Source: Methylomonas sp.
Lineage (GTDB): Bacteria > Pseudomonadota > Gammaproteobacteria > Methylococcales > Methylomonadaceae
Assembly (NCBI GenBank): GCA_002928965.1
Contig: PERU01000013.1
Coordinates: 1-64,000 of the forward strand
DNA: 64,000 nt
Reading direction: 5' to 3'
A program made the position numbers and the translations under genes. The notes below the pieces were generated by a model. The model had not been told where the DNA came from. It made no database searches and saw nothing but the letters and a program-made list of their open reading frames with translations. Of this stretch, positions 7,406 through 17,839 are shown piece by piece. Within the stretch, counting starts at the first letter, position 1, and each line of letters opens with the position of its first letter.

Positions 7406-9127
7406 ATGTCCGGCAGGATTCCCCGGCAGTTCATAGATGATTTATTGGTGCGGGTCGATATTGTTGATCTGGTCGACACGCACGTCCCGCTCAAGAAAGC
7501 CGGCAACAACTTTGTTGCGCGCTGTCCGTTTCACAACGAAAAAACCCCTAGTTTTTCTGTTAATCGCACTCGGCAGATGTATCACTGCTTTGGTTGTGGT
7601 GCTAGTGGCAATGCCATCAGTTTTTTGATGGATTATAGTCATTTGGGGTTTGTTGAGGCGGTAGAGGATTTGGCGGCCTTCGTCGGTGTCGATGTGCCCA
7701 GGGAGGAAGCGGGGGATTTTGTGTCGGCTGATAAAGAAGACGCGTCCAGGCTTTATTCTGTTCTGGAGGCTGTGCAGCTTTTCTACGCCGAGCAGTTGCG
7801 CTCAGAAGAGGGGCAGGTCGCAGTTACTTACCTGAAAGAGCGTGGCGTGTCGGGGGAGATTGCCCGAGATTTTGGCTTGGGTTACGCGCCAAAATCATGG
7901 GATGCATTAGTCTCTAGGTTTGATCGTCAATCTCTGGTCGATGCTGGCATGCTGGTGGTTAGAGAAGATGGCAAGGTTTACGATCGCTTTCGCGGGCGCT
8001 TGATGTTTCCCATACGGGATAAGCGTAGTCGGGTGATAGGTTTTGGTGGGCGGGTTTTAGATGATAGTTTGCCCAAATATCTCAATTCGCCAGAGACAAG
8101 CGTTTTTTCCAAAGGCAAGGAGCTTTATGGATTATGCGAGTTGTTGCAGAAAAAAACCAAGCCCGGGCGGATTTTGATTGTTGAAGGTTATATGGATGTA
8201 ATCGCCTTGGCACAATATGGTGTCGATAATGCGGTTGCTGCCTTGGGTACGGCAACCTCAAAAGCTCAGCTTGATTTATTGTTTCGCTTTGCGCCTGAGT
8301 TGGTGCTTTGCTTTGATGGCGATAATGCGGGGCGGCAGGCTGCATGGAAAGCTGCCGAGGCGTCTTTGCCATGTTTGCGTGATGGTCGGCAGGTCAAAAT
8401 CATGTTGTTGCCGCAAGGGCAGGATCCGGATTCGTTGATAAGGGCGGAGGGTTTGTCCGGTTTTCAGGCTCGAGTCAATGATGCTGACGTGTTGTCGGAT
8501 TACTTCTTTGATTATCTTGCCGGTGAGTCGGATTTGGCGACAATTGAGGGGCGTTCGCAATTAATGGCTTTGGCAAAGCCCCATCTGGAAAAGATACCGG
8601 CGGGTTTCTTCAGGGATATGATGTGGCGCCGATTGTCTGAGATTACAGCTGCCAGGATCATGGATGTTCCGCAGAAAAAAGCTACACTTAAACCATCACA
8701 AGCTAAAAAAACTTCGTTACAAAGACCTAGTTTGGTACGAAGAGTATTGGCGCTATTAATTCAGTATCCTAATTTGCAGCAGGTGGTGAGCAGGCAGGGC
8801 TTGAGTCTGGATCGGTTTGAATTTGCTGGTCGAGATTTGTTGGTGGATGTTTTACAAACTATCGCACTTGAAAAGCCGGAAAACGCCGCAATGTTACTTG
8901 AGGTGTATCGTGGGTCCACAAATGAAAAGACGGTCACAGTTCTGGCGGGTATGGTCCTGGATGTGCCTGATGGTGGTGAAGAGGCTGAGTTTTCCGGTGC
9001 ATTGATGCAATTATTGAGACAGGCGCGTCAGGAACAATTGAGTGGTTTGTTGGCTAAGGAGAGTCGAGAAGGTCTGGGTTTTGAAGAAAAACAGCTGTTG
9101 CGGACATTGTTGAAAGAGCGGTTATAG
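7406..9127 (+). CDS. dnaG: DNA primase
   Basis: A 573-residue replicative primase. It has an N-terminal CHC2 zinc ribbon (CPFH at about residue 40 and CFGCG at about 61), the RNA-polymerase catalytic core with FGGRVLDDSLPKYLNS, and the TOPRIM motifs EGYMDVIALAQ (Glu) and CFDGDNAGR (Asp-x-Asp). The C-terminal helical DnaB-binding region ends LLRTLLKERL. Length is normal for gammaproteobacteria. The ATG at 7406 lies 23 bp after the yqeY stop, and rpoD follows. Confidence 0.97.
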   Translation: MSGRIPRQFIDDLLVRVDIVDLVDTHVPLKKAGNNFVARCPFHNEKTPSFSVNRTRQMYHCFGCGASGNAISFLMDYSHLGFVEAVEDLAAFVGVDVPREEAGDFVSADKEDASRLYSVLEAVQLFYAEQLRSEEGQVAVTYLKERGVSGEIARDFGLGYAPKSWDALVSRFDRQSLVDAGMLVVREDGKVYDRFRGRLMFPIRDKRSRVIGFGGRVLDDSLPKYLNSPETSVFSKGKELYGLCELLQKKTKPGRILIVEGYMDVIALAQYGVDNAVAALGTATSKAQLDLLFRFAPELVLCFDGDNAGRQAAWKAAEASLPCLRDGRQVKIMLLPQGQDPDSLIRAEGLSGFQARVNDADVLSDYFFDYLAGESDLATIEGRSQLMALAKPHLEKIPAGFFRDMMWRRLSEITAARIMDVPQKKATLKPSQAKKTSLQRPSLVRRVLALLIQYPNLQQVVSRQGLSLDRFEFAGRDLLVDVLQTIALEKPENAAMLLEVYRGSTNEKTVTVLAGMVLDVPDGGEEAEFSGALMQLLRQARQEQLSGLLAKESREGLGFEEKQLLRTLLKERL

Positions 9128-9156
9128 GTGACCTGTAGGTCATTTGTCGTTATAAT
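9128..9156 (+). promoter_or_regulatory. Internal promoter of rpoD
   Basis: GTGACC at 9128-9133 and a perfect TATAAT at 9151-9156, separated by 17 bp, lie 48 bp upstream of the rpoD ATG. The -35 is embedded in a short palindrome (TGACCT, GT, AGGTCA at 9129-9142) that could bind a regulator. It would allow rpoD transcription independent of rpsU-dnaG. Confidence 0.55.
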
Positions 9157-9203
9157 GCCCTGTTCTGCGGCGCTTGGTGCTGAAAACGTATTGTGAGTAA
9201 AGA

Positions 9204-11018
9204 ATGAATCAAGAACAACAGCAATCTCAACTAAAACAATTGATAGCGAAAGGTAAAGCGCAAGGTTATTTGACCTATGCCGAGGTCAATGACCATTTGC
9301 CCAGCGACATCATTGATCCCGAGCAGATTGACGATATTATTGGCATGATCAATGACATGGGTATTCAAGTGTATGAAGTTGCACCTGATGACGATGATTC
9401 ATTGATTACATCTGATGCGGTTGTTTCTGCGGATGACGATGAGGAAGTGGCGGAAGTTGCTGCTTTGGCTTCAGTCGATAGTGAGTTTGGTCGTACTACC
9501 GATCCTGTGCGTCTGTATATGCGCGAAATGGGTTCAGTTGAACTGCTGACCCGTGAGCAAGAATTAAAAATTGCCAAACGAATTGAAGAAGGTCAGCGGC
9601 AGGTGGTTGGCGCCATTGCCCGATCCGGTTTCATTGTTGATTCTTTCATCGAGACTTTTGCGGGTGTAGCGGATGAAGAATCCAGCACACGACTGGGCGA
9701 TTTGGTGCAGGGTTTTGTCGACTACACCGATATTGATGAAATCGAGGTGGATGAGGTTGAGATAGAGGCTCCCACTGAAGAGGCAGAGGAAGAAGAAGTC
9801 AAGGCCATAGACTATAACGAAGTCAAAGAAAAAGTCGACCTGCTCAAGAAAGCCTTGAAGGCTGCCATGGCTGCTGTGAAAAAGCATGGCTACGGGCATG
9901 AAAAATCCGAAAAAGCGTTTGATGCATTGGGTGAGATTTTTTCTCAATTTAAATGGACGCCGCAGTACCTGAAAAAGATGACGTCACTTGCCGATGATTT
10001 GATTGTCGCCATTCGTGAGCAAGAGCGTCATGTAATGGATGCCTGTGTTAAAAAAGCCAAGATGCCGCGTCGGGATTTCATCAATGCGTTTACAGATCAT
10101 GAGGCTCAGCTGAATTGGTTGGATCAGTTAATGCTGGATAATCCCAAGTATGCCGATGCTCTGAGTGTCAATCGAGACAAGATTCTGCGTGCGCAACAAA
10201 AGTTAGCCGACATTGAAGCTCAACATGGTCTGAACATCGGTAATTTGAAGGCTATTTGCCGCAACATTTCGCTGGGCGAAGCTAAAGCCAGACGCGCCAA
10301 AAAAGAAATGATTGAAGCCAATCTGCGCTTGGTGATTTCGATTGCCAAAAAATACACCAATCGTGGACTGCAGTTCCTGGATTTGATTCAGGAAGGCAAT
10401 ATTGGCTTAATGAAGGCGGTGGATAAGTTTGAATATCGCAGAGGGTATAAGTTCTCGACTTACGCCACGTGGTGGATCCGTCAGGCAATTACCCGTTCCA
10501 TTGCTGATCAGGCCAGAACAATCCGTATTCCCGTGCATATGATTGAGACCATTAACAAGCTCAATCGGGTGTCCCGGCAGATTTTGCAGGAATTGGGGCG
10601 TGAGGCTACTCCGGAAGAGTTGGCTGAACGCATGGAAATGCCGGAAGACAAAATTCGTAAAGTTCTGAAAATTGCCAAAGAGCCGATTTCAATGGAAACG
10701 CCGATTGGTGATGATGAAGATTCGCATTTAGGTGATTTTATTGAAGATTCCAAGATGCTATCGCCTGTTGAATCTGCTACAATCGCCGGCCTCCGCGAAT
10801 CTACTCAAAATGTTTTGGCTGGTTTGACCGCCAGAGAAGCGAAAGTATTGCGGATGCGCTTTGGTATTAACATGAATACCGACCATACTTTGGAAGAAGT
10901 AGGTAAACAGTTTGATGTGACGCGTGAGCGGATTCGTCAAATCGAAGCCAAGGCGCTAAGAAAATTGAGACATCCATCCAGATCAGAGCAATTGCGTTGT
11001 TTCCTGGACGGTGAATAA
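9204..11018 (+). CDS. rpoD: RNA polymerase primary sigma factor RpoD (sigma70)
   Basis: A 604-residue housekeeping sigma factor. It shows region 1.1, region 1.2 ([20 protein letters not shown]), an acidic non-conserved region (residues about 165-330, rich in Glu), regions 2.1-2.4 ([37 protein letters not shown]), 3.0, and region 4.2 with [20 protein letters not shown]. It is the last protein gene of the macromolecular synthesis operon. The tRNA gene starts only 5 bp after the stop. Confidence 0.98.
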   Translation: MNQEQQQSQLKQLIAKGKAQGYLTYAEVNDHLPSDIIDPEQIDDIIGMINDMGIQVYEVAPDDDDSLITSDAVVSADDDEEVAEVAALASVDSEFGRTTDPVRLYMREMGSVELLTREQELKIAKRIEEGQRQVVGAIARSGFIVDSFIETFAGVADEESSTRLGDLVQGFVDYTDIDEIEVDEVEIEAPTEEAEEEEVKAIDYNEVKEKVDLLKKALKAAMAAVKKHGYGHEKSEKAFDALGEIFSQFKWTPQYLKKMTSLADDLIVAIREQERHVMDACVKKAKMPRRDFINAFTDHEAQLNWLDQLMLDNPKYADALSVNRDKILRAQQKLADIEAQHGLNIGNLKAICRNISLGEAKARRAKKEMIEANLRLVISIAKKYTNRGLQFLDLIQEGNIGLMKAVDKFEYRRGYKFSTYATWWIRQAITRSIADQARTIRIPVHMIETINKLNRVSRQILQELGREATPEELAERMEMPEDKIRKVLKIAKEPISMETPIGDDEDSHLGDFIEDSKMLSPVESATIAGLRESTQNVLAGLTAREAKVLRMRFGINMNTDHTLEEVGKQFDVTRERIRQIEAKALRKLRHPSRSEQLRCFLDGE

Positions 11019-11023
11019 AAACC

Positions 11024-11100
11024 GGGCCCTTAGCTCAGTTGGTTAGAGCTTCCGACTCATAATCGGCAGGTCGTAGGTTCAAGTCCTACAGGGCCCACCA
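11024..11100 (+). tRNA. tRNA-Ile2 (CAU anticodon, lysidine type)
   Basis: A 77-nt cloverleaf with encoded CCA: 7-bp acceptor stem (11024-11030 with 11090-11096), D arm, anticodon loop CTCATAA with anticodon CAT, and a T arm containing GGTTCAAGTCC. CAU could mean Met or Ile2. The acceptor pairs C4-G69 and C5-G68 are TilS recognition features of tRNA-Ile2, and the body closely resembles the E. coli ileX/ileY product as I remember it, so Ile2 is preferred. Probably co-transcribed with rpoD and processed. Confidence 0.93.
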
Positions 11101-11108
11101 TAATACCC

Positions 11109-11131
11109 AAGGCCGTTTTTAACGGCCTTTT
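11109..11131 (+). terminator. Terminator after rpoD and tRNA-Ile2
   Basis: A perfect 9-bp stem (11109-11117 with 11121-11129), a TTT loop and trailing T residues, 8 bp after the tRNA. Confidence 0.88.
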
Positions 11132-11167
11132 CTATATTCACACTATTTAATCGTGAGGTGTGTCACC

Positions 11168-12328
11168 GTGAATAAAAACTATCTTTTTACCTCTGAGTCT
11201 GTATCCGAAGGTCATCCCGATAAAGTCGCCGACCAAATTTCCGATGCCGTAGTCGATGCATTGTTAGCACAAGATCCGCGCTCAAGAGTGGCTTGCGAGA
11301 CTATGGTGAAAACCGGCATGGTGATTTTGGCGGGTGAAATTACCACCAATGCCTGGGTTGATACCGAAGAACTGGTCAGAAAGGTGGTTTGTGAAATCGG
11401 TTACGACAACGGTGATATTGGTTTTGATGGCAATAGCTGTGCGGTATTGAATGCAATCGGTAAACAATCAGCCGATATTGCGATGGGTGTTGATGAGTCA
11501 GAAAATCACGAGCAAGGTGCGGGTGACCAAGGCTTGATGTTTGGTTATGCCAGCAACGAAACCGATGTGTTCATGCCGGCTCCAATTACCTATTCTCACC
11601 GCTTGGTGGAAAGACAAGCCCAGCTACGTAAAAACAAAACCTTGCCTTGGCTGCGTCCGGATGCCAAAAGTCAGGTGACCTTTCGCTATGAAAACAACAA
11701 GCCTGTAGCGATTGATGCGGTGGTTTTGTCAACTCAGCATTCCCCGGAAGTGGGTGGAAAAATGCTGGAAGAGGCGGTCATGGATGAAATCATCCTGCCG
11801 ACTTTGCCGAAAGAATGGCTACACAAAGACACCAAGTATTTCATCAATCCGACCGGCCAGTTCATCATTGGTGGCCCTGTGGGCGACTGTGGTTTGACCG
11901 GTCGTAAAATCATTGTGGATACCTACGGCGGTATGGCCAGACACGGTGGCGGTGCGTTTTCAGGTAAAGATCCTTCCAAAGTGGACAGATCTGCAGCTTA
12001 CATGGCACGTTATGTGGCAAAAAACATCGTCGCTGCAGGCTTGGCCGAGCGTTGTGAAATTCAAGTGTCTTATGCGATTGGGGTTGCAGAGCCGACTTCA
12101 ATCACTGTGGAAACTTTCGGCACTGGAAAAGTCGAAGAAGCGCGGTTAGTTGAAATCGTCCGTGAGCATTTCGATTTAAGACCAAAAGGTTTGATTGCAC
12201 AATTGGGTTTATTGAAACCGATCTATCGCCCAACTGCCGCTTACGGCCATTTCGGACGCAATGAAGCCAGCTTCAGCTGGGAAAGAACCGACAAAGCCGA
12301 AGCGCTGAAAGACGCCGCCGGCATTTAA
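11168..12328 (+). CDS. metK: S-adenosylmethionine synthase
   Basis: A 386-residue enzyme making SAM from ATP and methionine. The GTG at 11168 is chosen over an in-frame GTG at 11153 because GAGGTG at 11155-11160 gives a 7-nt spacing and the protein then opens [19 protein letters not shown] as in the family. Motifs: [28 protein letters not shown] (ATP-binding), [16 protein letters not shown] and the C-terminal [16 protein letters not shown]. It is followed 16 bp later by ahcY, giving a SAM synthesis and SAH disposal operon. Confidence 0.97.
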   Translation: MNKNYLFTSESVSEGHPDKVADQISDAVVDALLAQDPRSRVACETMVKTGMVILAGEITTNAWVDTEELVRKVVCEIGYDNGDIGFDGNSCAVLNAIGKQSADIAMGVDESENHEQGAGDQGLMFGYASNETDVFMPAPITYSHRLVERQAQLRKNKTLPWLRPDAKSQVTFRYENNKPVAIDAVVLSTQHSPEVGGKMLEEAVMDEIILPTLPKEWLHKDTKYFINPTGQFIIGGPVGDCGLTGRKIIVDTYGGMARHGGGAFSGKDPSKVDRSAAYMARYVAKNIVAAGLAERCEIQVSYAIGVAEPTSITVETFGTGKVEEARLVEIVREHFDLRPKGLIAQLGLLKPIYRPTAAYGHFGRNEASFSWERTDKAEALKDAAGI

Positions 12329-12344
12329 ATCTAGGAGTTACAGA

Positions 12345-13637
12345 ATGAGTCAAACCGATTACAAAGTCGCCGATATTAGCTTGGCAGACTGGGGCCGAAA
12401 GGAAATCAATATAGCCGAAACCGAAATGCCCGGCTTAATGGCTTTGCGAGCCGAATATGGTGCCCAACAGCCATTGAAAGGCGCTCGTATTGCCGGTTGC
12501 TTACACATGACCATCCAAACGGCTGTGCTGATCGAGACCCTGACTGCTTTGGGCGCGGAAGTCCGCTGGTCGTCTTGCAACATTTTTTCCACACAAGATC
12601 ACGCGGCAGCAGCCATCGCGGCCGCAGGCATTCCTGTGTTTGCCTGGAAAGGTGAAACCGAGCAAGAAGCCGAATGGTGCATCGAGCAAACTATTCTTGG
12701 CCCGAACGACTGGCGTCCAAACATGATTCTGGACGATGGTGGTGATTTGACCAATATGATGCATGACCACTTCCCTGAGTTAATGGCGGACGTGAAAGGC
12801 TTGTCCGAAGAAACCACTACTGGTGTACTGCGTTTGACCGAGCGGGTTGCCAAAGGCACTTTGAAAGTACCGGCCTTCAACGTCAACGATTCAGTCACCA
12901 AATCCAAATTCGACAATCTGTACGGTTGCCGCGAATCTCTGGTTGACGGTATCAAACGCGCTACCGATGTGATGGTCGCCGGTAAAATTGCTGTGGTTTG
13001 CGGTTATGGCGATGTCGGTAAGGGCTGTGCACAATCTCTGCGTGGATTGGGCGCCACCGTTTGGATCACTGAAATTGATCCGATTTGCGCTTTGCAGGCT
13101 GCGATGGAAGGTTACCGTGTGGTCAGCATGGATGAAGCGGCAGCTATTGCCAATATCTTCGTGACTGCGACGGGTAACGTACATGTTATTACCCATGAAC
13201 ATATGAAGGCCATGCGTGACCAAGCCATCGTCTGCAACATCGGTCACTTTGATTCGGAAATCGACATTGCCTCATTGCGTCAATACACCTGGGATAACAT
13301 CAAGCCACAAGTGGATCATGTGATTTTCCCTGATGGTAAACGCATCATCGTGCTGGCTGAAGGTCGCTTGGTGAATTTGGGTTGTGCGACGGGACATCCA
13401 AGCTTTGTAATGTCCAACTCGTTCTGTAATCAGGTTCTGGCGCAGCTGGAATTGTGGGCCAATGCCTCTGCTTACGAAAATAAAGTCTATATTTTGCCGA
13501 AAAAACTGGATGAAAAAGTAGCGCGTGCGCATCTGGCACAGATTGGCGTCAATTTGACCCAATTGACACCTGAACAAGCGGCTTACATCAATGTACCGGT
13601 GGAAGGTCCTTACAAACCTGATCACTATCGCTATTAA
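12345..13637 (+). CDS. ahcY: Adenosylhomocysteinase
   Basis: A 430-residue NAD-dependent enzyme cleaving S-adenosylhomocysteine to adenosine and homocysteine. Seen: [17 protein letters not shown] start, [12 protein letters not shown], the NAD-binding Rossmann motif [25 protein letters not shown], and the diagnostic C-terminus KPDHYRY. AGGAG lies 7 nt before the ATG. It completes the methylation cycle with metK. Confidence 0.98.
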   Translation: MSQTDYKVADISLADWGRKEINIAETEMPGLMALRAEYGAQQPLKGARIAGCLHMTIQTAVLIETLTALGAEVRWSSCNIFSTQDHAAAAIAAAGIPVFAWKGETEQEAEWCIEQTILGPNDWRPNMILDDGGDLTNMMHDHFPELMADVKGLSEETTTGVLRLTERVAKGTLKVPAFNVNDSVTKSKFDNLYGCRESLVDGIKRATDVMVAGKIAVVCGYGDVGKGCAQSLRGLGATVWITEIDPICALQAAMEGYRVVSMDEAAAIANIFVTATGNVHVITHEHMKAMRDQAIVCNIGHFDSEIDIASLRQYTWDNIKPQVDHVIFPDGKRIIVLAEGRLVNLGCATGHPSFVMSNSFCNQVLAQLELWANASAYENKVYILPKKLDEKVARAHLAQIGVNLTQLTPEQAAYINVPVEGPYKPDHYRY

Positions 13638-13658
13638 GCTGTATTGAGTGACGTGTTT

Positions 13659-13686
13659 AAAAGGGGCTGCAAGGCCCCTTTTTTAT
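13659..13686 (+). terminator. Terminator after ahcY
   Basis: A GC-rich stem (13659-13667 with 13674-13682, 6-nt loop) followed by T residues, 22 bp after the ahcY stop. Confidence 0.88.
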
Positions 13687-13764
13687 AGGAAAAAGAAAAG
13701 TCGCTTTAGGCCGATTTGAAGAGGGGGTTGCGTACCAATAAAAAATGGTTAACCCCAATCCCCT

Positions 13765-14853
13765 TTAACTGTTTTTATGTTTGATATAACTGCGGGCAAT
13801 TTTACGTAAGCCATTGGCGGATATTTCCAGACCAAAGGGTGAACCGACCGATTCCACTTCATACATTAAATCTGTGGCAGCTATCAGGGTTAGATACCGC
13901 AAGCCTTCAGCGCCGGGCAACTGTTTGGACACGGCGCGTAATAGCGGTGCCAATTCATCCCATGATTCGTTGATAAACACGCGCACTGGATCGTTACCTT
14001 CGCTGACTTCGCTGGTTAAGCCCTGTTCAAACGCTGTGCCCGCTTTTTGTAACACATCATGCAGGGTGTTGCGATTTTCAGCCAGGTCGCCGGTCAAGGG
14101 TAATTGATCGATGCTTTTGTCCAATGAACTGCGCCAGTCTTGCCAGATGCTTTGCCATTGTTGTAATTCAGTGGCATTTAAAGCGTCTTCGGGTGATTTG
14201 TCGGCGGGTTTGACTTTCGACATGAATCCCAGATTGATCAAAATGCTTTTGGCGTCGGTTTTGACGTTATTAAAGCGCAGGCTATTAACCGAATCATTGA
14301 GTTGTTCGCTGTCTTCGGCTGGTACATAGGGCAACAGCGTTTTGATGATGTCATCGCGGGACGCATTCAGATCGATTTTTAAATCAGCCAGTTTGGGCGC
14401 AACCACTTGCTGCAATAAATCCTGCAATTGATCAATGTTAAGATTCTGGCCATTACTATCGAAGGCATGAATTTTAGTCACTGGAAAGCTTAATACGTTA
14501 CCGGATTTATCCAGCGTGGGTTTTTGCAGCGTTTCCAGAATACCGCTCCACTTCACCAGTGTCATACATTTGCTGCCCATTTTGGCGCCGAATTGAGCAT
14601 GGACGTTGTTGTTGATCTTGACTTGACCGTCCTGACCGGCAATTTCCGGGTTGGATAGGTCCAGAAAGCTGCATTGCTTGCCGTCGTGCCATACCCGCGC
14701 AGTTTGGCCCTCACCAGTAAATAATTGGTGGACCAGGACGTTGCGTATTAATTTATAGTCCAAGGGCACGGGCACATTGACTTCACGTGCTGCAAAAGAC
14801 GGCATGGATAGCAGTAAGCCGGTAGTGATTAGAAGGTGGCGTAATGACAGCAT
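13765..14853 (-). CDS. Exported protein of unknown function
   Basis: A 362-residue protein with a signal peptide (cleavage near SFAAR, residue 22). The mature protein opens REVNVPVPLDYKLIRNVLVHQLF and is mostly alpha/beta without obvious motifs; it has two cysteines about 35 residues apart that could form a disulphide. No membrane segment after the signal, so periplasmic or outer-membrane associated. It starts 3 bp after the nadE stop and is probably co-transcribed with nadE. I do not recognise the family. Confidence 0.75.
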   Translation of the reverse strand: MLSLRHLLITTGLLLSMPSFAAREVNVPVPLDYKLIRNVLVHQLFTGEGQTARVWHDGKQCSFLDLSNPEIAGQDGQVKINNNVHAQFGAKMGSKCMTLVKWSGILETLQKPTLDKSGNVLSFPVTKIHAFDSNGQNLNIDQLQDLLQQVVAPKLADLKIDLNASRDDIIKTLLPYVPAEDSEQLNDSVNSLRFNNVKTDAKSILINLGFMSKVKPADKSPEDALNATELQQWQSIWQDWRSSLDKSIDQLPLTGDLAENRNTLHDVLQKAGTAFEQGLTSEVSEGNDPVRVFINESWDELAPLLRAVSKQLPGAEGLRYLTLIAATDLMYEVESVGSPFGLEISANGLRKIARSYIKHKNS

Positions 14854-14856
14854 GAG

Positions 14857-16482
14857 TTACTCCTCGACAAGGGTGGCTGTACCGCGATAAGCCGACGAGA
14901 TCGGGTAACGCCGGTCGCGACCGAAAGCTCTATGGGTGATGCGGATGCCGGGTGGCGACTGACGGCGTTTATATTCGTTACGATCAACCAGACTGATAGC
15001 GCGTTGTACGGCTGCGACGGGATAACCCAAGGCAATAATGTCAGCGGCAGATTTGTCTTGTTCAATGTACAAGGCCAAAATGGGATCCAGTACAGCATAG
15101 GCCGGCAAGGAATCTTCATCTTTCTGGTCAGGAGCCAGTTCGGCGGAGGGTGGTCGGGTAATGACGCGTTCCGGAATCACCGCCGAAAGTGTGTTGCGAT
15201 ACGCTGCCAATTGATACACCCGCAATTTTGATACGTCTTTTAATGGCGCAAAGCCGCCAGCCATATCGCCATATAAGGTAGCATAACCCACGCTCATTTC
15301 ACTTTTGTTGCCTGTGGTCAGCAGCAGTTTGCCTTGCTTATTGGAGATTGCCATCAACAACACGCCACGGCAACGGGCCTGGATATTTTCTTCAGTAGTG
15401 TCTTTGGCTGTGTCTGCAAACAGTGGCGCCAGCATGTCATTAAAGGCGTTTACTGCAGGTTCGATGGAAATGATGTGATGCTTGATGCCCAGCGCTTCGG
15501 CTTCCAGTTTGGCGTCTTCGTTGCTCATGTCATGGGTGTAACGCGAGGGCATCAGCACGGCTTCAACCTGCTCGGCGCCCAAGGCATCGACCGCCAAGGC
15601 CAAAACCAATGCCGAATCAATGCCGCCGGATAACCCCAGCAGCGCACCTCTAAAGCCATTTTTCCTGACGTAGTCTTGAATGCCCAGCACCAAGGCTTTG
15701 TATTCGCTGACCACGGGTTGATATAGCGGGGCAATATCGTTGGGCTGTGGGGCGGCATCGACAAACTCTACCACACGCAGTTGTTCAGCAAACTCCTCGG
15801 CCCTAAACACAATATCGCCGTGGCAATTGGCCACAAACGATGCGCCATCAAAAATCAGTTCATCCTGCCCGCCAACTTGATTCACGTAAACCAGCGGGAT
15901 GCCAGCCTGTTTAACCTGGGCGCAGATGATGTCTTCGCGTTGTTGCATCTTGCCTGCATGAAACGGTGAGGCATTCAAGCTGAGGATAATGTGGGCACCG
16001 GCATCGCGATTGTTAGCGATGATGCCGGGTTGCCAAATATCCTCGCAAATGGTCAGAGCCAACTGAACATGTTTAACACGAAACAAACAGTTTTGTTGTC
16101 CTGCTTTGAAATAGCGTTGTTCGTCAAACACGCTGTAATTCGGTAAGGCTTGTTTGTGATATTCAGCGATTATATGACCATCCCGGAGTACCGCAGCGGC
16201 ATTGTAAAGTTGGCCGTTTATACGTTGCGGATAGCCAATCACCACGTCGATGCCATGCACTTGTGCAGCAATAGTGCTTATAGCCTGTTCAGCTTGCTGG
16301 ATGAAATCATCGCGTAGCAACAGATCTTCTGGTGGGTAGCCGGTCACGCACAATTCCGGAAACACAACCACATCGGCGAGTTGTTGTCTGGCCTGAGTCG
16401 CTGCAGCAATGATAGTCGCACTGTTGGCGGAGATGTCGGCAACGCTGAAATTGAGCTGGGCAAGAGCAATTTTTAAGGGCAT
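14857..16482 (-). CDS. nadE: Glutamine-dependent NAD+ synthase
   Basis: A 541-residue two-domain enzyme. The N-terminal nitrilase-type glutaminase (residues 1-250) has VVFPELCVTGYPPEDLLLR with the catalytic Glu and ALTICEDIWQP with the nucleophilic Cys. The C-terminal synthetase (from about 270) has GLSGGIDSALVLALAVDALG (PP-loop) and the TTGNKSEMSVGYATLYGD segment. It amidates deamido-NAD using glutamine-derived ammonia tunnelled between the domains. It follows the DUF2442 gene by 24 bp in a minus-strand run from sucC. Confidence 0.96.
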   Translation of the reverse strand: MPLKIALAQLNFSVADISANSATIIAAATQARQQLADVVVFPELCVTGYPPEDLLLRDDFIQQAEQAISTIAAQVHGIDVVIGYPQRINGQLYNAAAVLRDGHIIAEYHKQALPNYSVFDEQRYFKAGQQNCLFRVKHVQLALTICEDIWQPGIIANNRDAGAHIILSLNASPFHAGKMQQREDIICAQVKQAGIPLVYVNQVGGQDELIFDGASFVANCHGDIVFRAEEFAEQLRVVEFVDAAPQPNDIAPLYQPVVSEYKALVLGIQDYVRKNGFRGALLGLSGGIDSALVLALAVDALGAEQVEAVLMPSRYTHDMSNEDAKLEAEALGIKHHIISIEPAVNAFNDMLAPLFADTAKDTTEENIQARCRGVLLMAISNKQGKLLLTTGNKSEMSVGYATLYGDMAGGFAPLKDVSKLRVYQLAAYRNTLSAVIPERVITRPPSAELAPDQKDEDSLPAYAVLDPILALYIEQDKSAADIIALGYPVAAVQRAISLVDRNEYKRRQSPPGIRITHRAFGRDRRYPISSAYRGTATLVEE

Positions 16483-16506
16483 GCTGATTTGTTTGGTTTA
16501 AGTGCG

Positions 16507-16752
16507 TTATGCTGCTTGTTGGTGATGTGCGCCGATTAACATGCTTTCGATGCTCAGTTGGTAATCCAGTGTCGGCCATTCAATATCTGTTGTGTTACAG
16601 ATGAAGTGATAATTAGAGCGGTCCTGCTCGCTGGCCTGCATTAGTTCCTGATACCAATCCAGTGGCGTAGAAATAATGCGCCCGTCAGTTAACTCGACAT
16701 GTAAATAGTGATTGTCTATACGTATCGTTTTACCGCTTGCAGAACTACTCAT
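16507..16752 (-). CDS. DUF2442 family protein
   Basis: An 81-residue soluble protein with the DUF2442 pattern: a strand pair around LHVELTDGRIISTPLDWYQEL, a short helix, and IEWPTLDYQLSIESML near the end. A GGAGG ribosome site lies 7 nt before the ATG. The family is commonly encoded next to DUF4160 as a putative toxin-antitoxin-like pair, and here the DUF4160 reading frame indeed overlaps its start by 8 bp. The partner carries an internal stop, so this gene may be left without it. Confidence 0.85.
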   Translation of the reverse strand: MSSSASGKTIRIDNHYLHVELTDGRIISTPLDWYQELMQASEQDRSNYHFICNTTDIEWPTLDYQLSIESMLIGAHHQQAA

Positions 16753-16963
16753 TCCAGGCCTCCGTAAATGCTTGCTTATGGGTTTGGGTTATATCCAAAG
16801 CCTACTTTAAGTTTTTAGATTTAAAGGTATTACGAGTCACTTTTAATGTTGCTAACTCTATTTTTGCATATTGATCACCTTTGCTGACGTGGATAGGCAT
16901 AGGCTCGTGTTCGTTAGCGTAAAAGAAAAACTTGAAGCCATTTAAATTTAGCAGTGTAGGCAT
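16745..16963 (-). pseudogene. DUF4160 family gene interrupted by an in-frame amber codon
   Basis: A 73-codon frame starting at 16963, 9 bp after sucD, opens MPTLLNLNGFKFFFYANEHE and continues PMPIHVSKGDQYAKIEL, the hallmark DUF4160 N-terminus. Codon 54 is TAG (16802-16804). In the same frame beyond it the sequence reads ALDITQTHKQAFTEAWNE and then stops at 16745-16747, which matches the normal DUF4160 end, and this last stop overlaps the DUF2442 start as expected for a coupled pair. The original gene therefore encoded about 72 residues and now makes at most a 53-residue fragment unless TAG is read through. Too short for ordinary ORF cut-offs. Confidence 0.8.
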
Positions 16964-16972
16964 GCTTTCGGC

Positions 16973-17839
16973 TTAAAAACAGGCTCGCATGGCAGCACCA
17001 ATATCGGACGGTGAACTGACCATATGCACGCCCGCTGCTTCCATCGCGGCAATCTTGCCGGCTGCCGTACCTGAACCGCCGGTGACGATGGCGCCAGCAT
17101 GTCCCATGCGTTTTCCAGGAGGTGCGGTTTGACCGGCAATGTAGCCGACCACCGGTTTGGTGACATGCGCTTTGATGAACTCTGCCGCCTGTTCTTCGTC
17201 GCTGCCACCGATTTCACCGACCATCACGATGCCTTCGGTTTGCGGGTCGTCCTGAAAACGGCTTAACACGTCAATGAAGTTCATGCCATGAATCGGATCG
17301 CCGCCAATGCCCACGCAAGTGCTTTGCCCCAAACCCTGACGGGTGGTTTGATGCACAGCTTCGTAGGTCAAGGTGCCGGAACGTGACACGATGCCGATTT
17401 TGCCCGGCGTATGAATGTGACCTGGCATGATGCCTATTTTGCATTGGCCTGGGGTAATAACGCCAGGGCAGTTGGGGCCGACCAGCAGAGATTGACTGCC
17501 TTGCATGGCCGCTTTGACGCGCATCATTTGCAACACCGGAATACCTTCGGTGATGCAGATAATCAACTCAATACCAGCGTCGACAGCCTCCAAAATGGCA
17601 TCAGCGGCAAAAAAAGGTGGCACGTAAATCATGCTGGCTGTGGCGCCAGTGGCTGTTACGGCTTGTTGTACGGTGTCAAAAACCGGCTGATCCAGGTGCG
17701 TAGAGCCGCCACGCCCTGGCGTAACGCCGCCAACCAGCAGTGTGCCGTAGGCCAGCGCCTGTTCGGAGTGGAAAGTACCTTGTTTACCGGTAAAACCTTG
17801 GCAAATCACTTTAGTGGATTTATCGATTAAAATGCTCAT
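16973..17839 (-). CDS. sucD: Succinate-CoA ligase subunit alpha
   Basis: A 288-residue subunit closely resembling Suc[21 protein letters not shown] (CoA-binding), [23 protein letters not shown], and [20 protein letters not shown] containing the phospho-histidine (GHAGA). With sucC it interconverts succinyl-CoA and succinate with nucleotide formation. The start overlaps the sucC stop by one base (TAATG). Malate-CoA ligase (MtkB) is a related alternative, but residues here follow SucD closely and no serine-cycle genes are adjacent. Confidence 0.94.
   Translation of the reverse strand: MSILIDKSTKVICQGFTGKQGTFHSEQALAYGTLLVGGVTPGRGGSTHLDQPVFDTVQQAVTATGATASMIYVPPFFAADAILEAVDAGIELIICITEGIPVLQMMRVKAAMQGSQSLLVGPNCPGVITPGQCKIGIMPGHIHTPGKIGIVSRSGTLTYEAVHQTTRQGLGQSTCVGIGGDPIHGMNFIDVLSRFQDDPQTEGIVMVGEIGGSDEEQAAEFIKAHVTKPVVGYIAGQTAPPGKRMGHAGAIVTGGSGTAAGKIAAMEAAGVHMVSSPSDIGAAMRACF

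Noticed and set aside
11024-11100. Elongator tRNA-Met instead of tRNA-Ile2
   Set aside because: Anticodon CAU fits both, but the C4-G69 and C5-G68 acceptor pairs and the T-arm sequence follow tRNA-Ile2.
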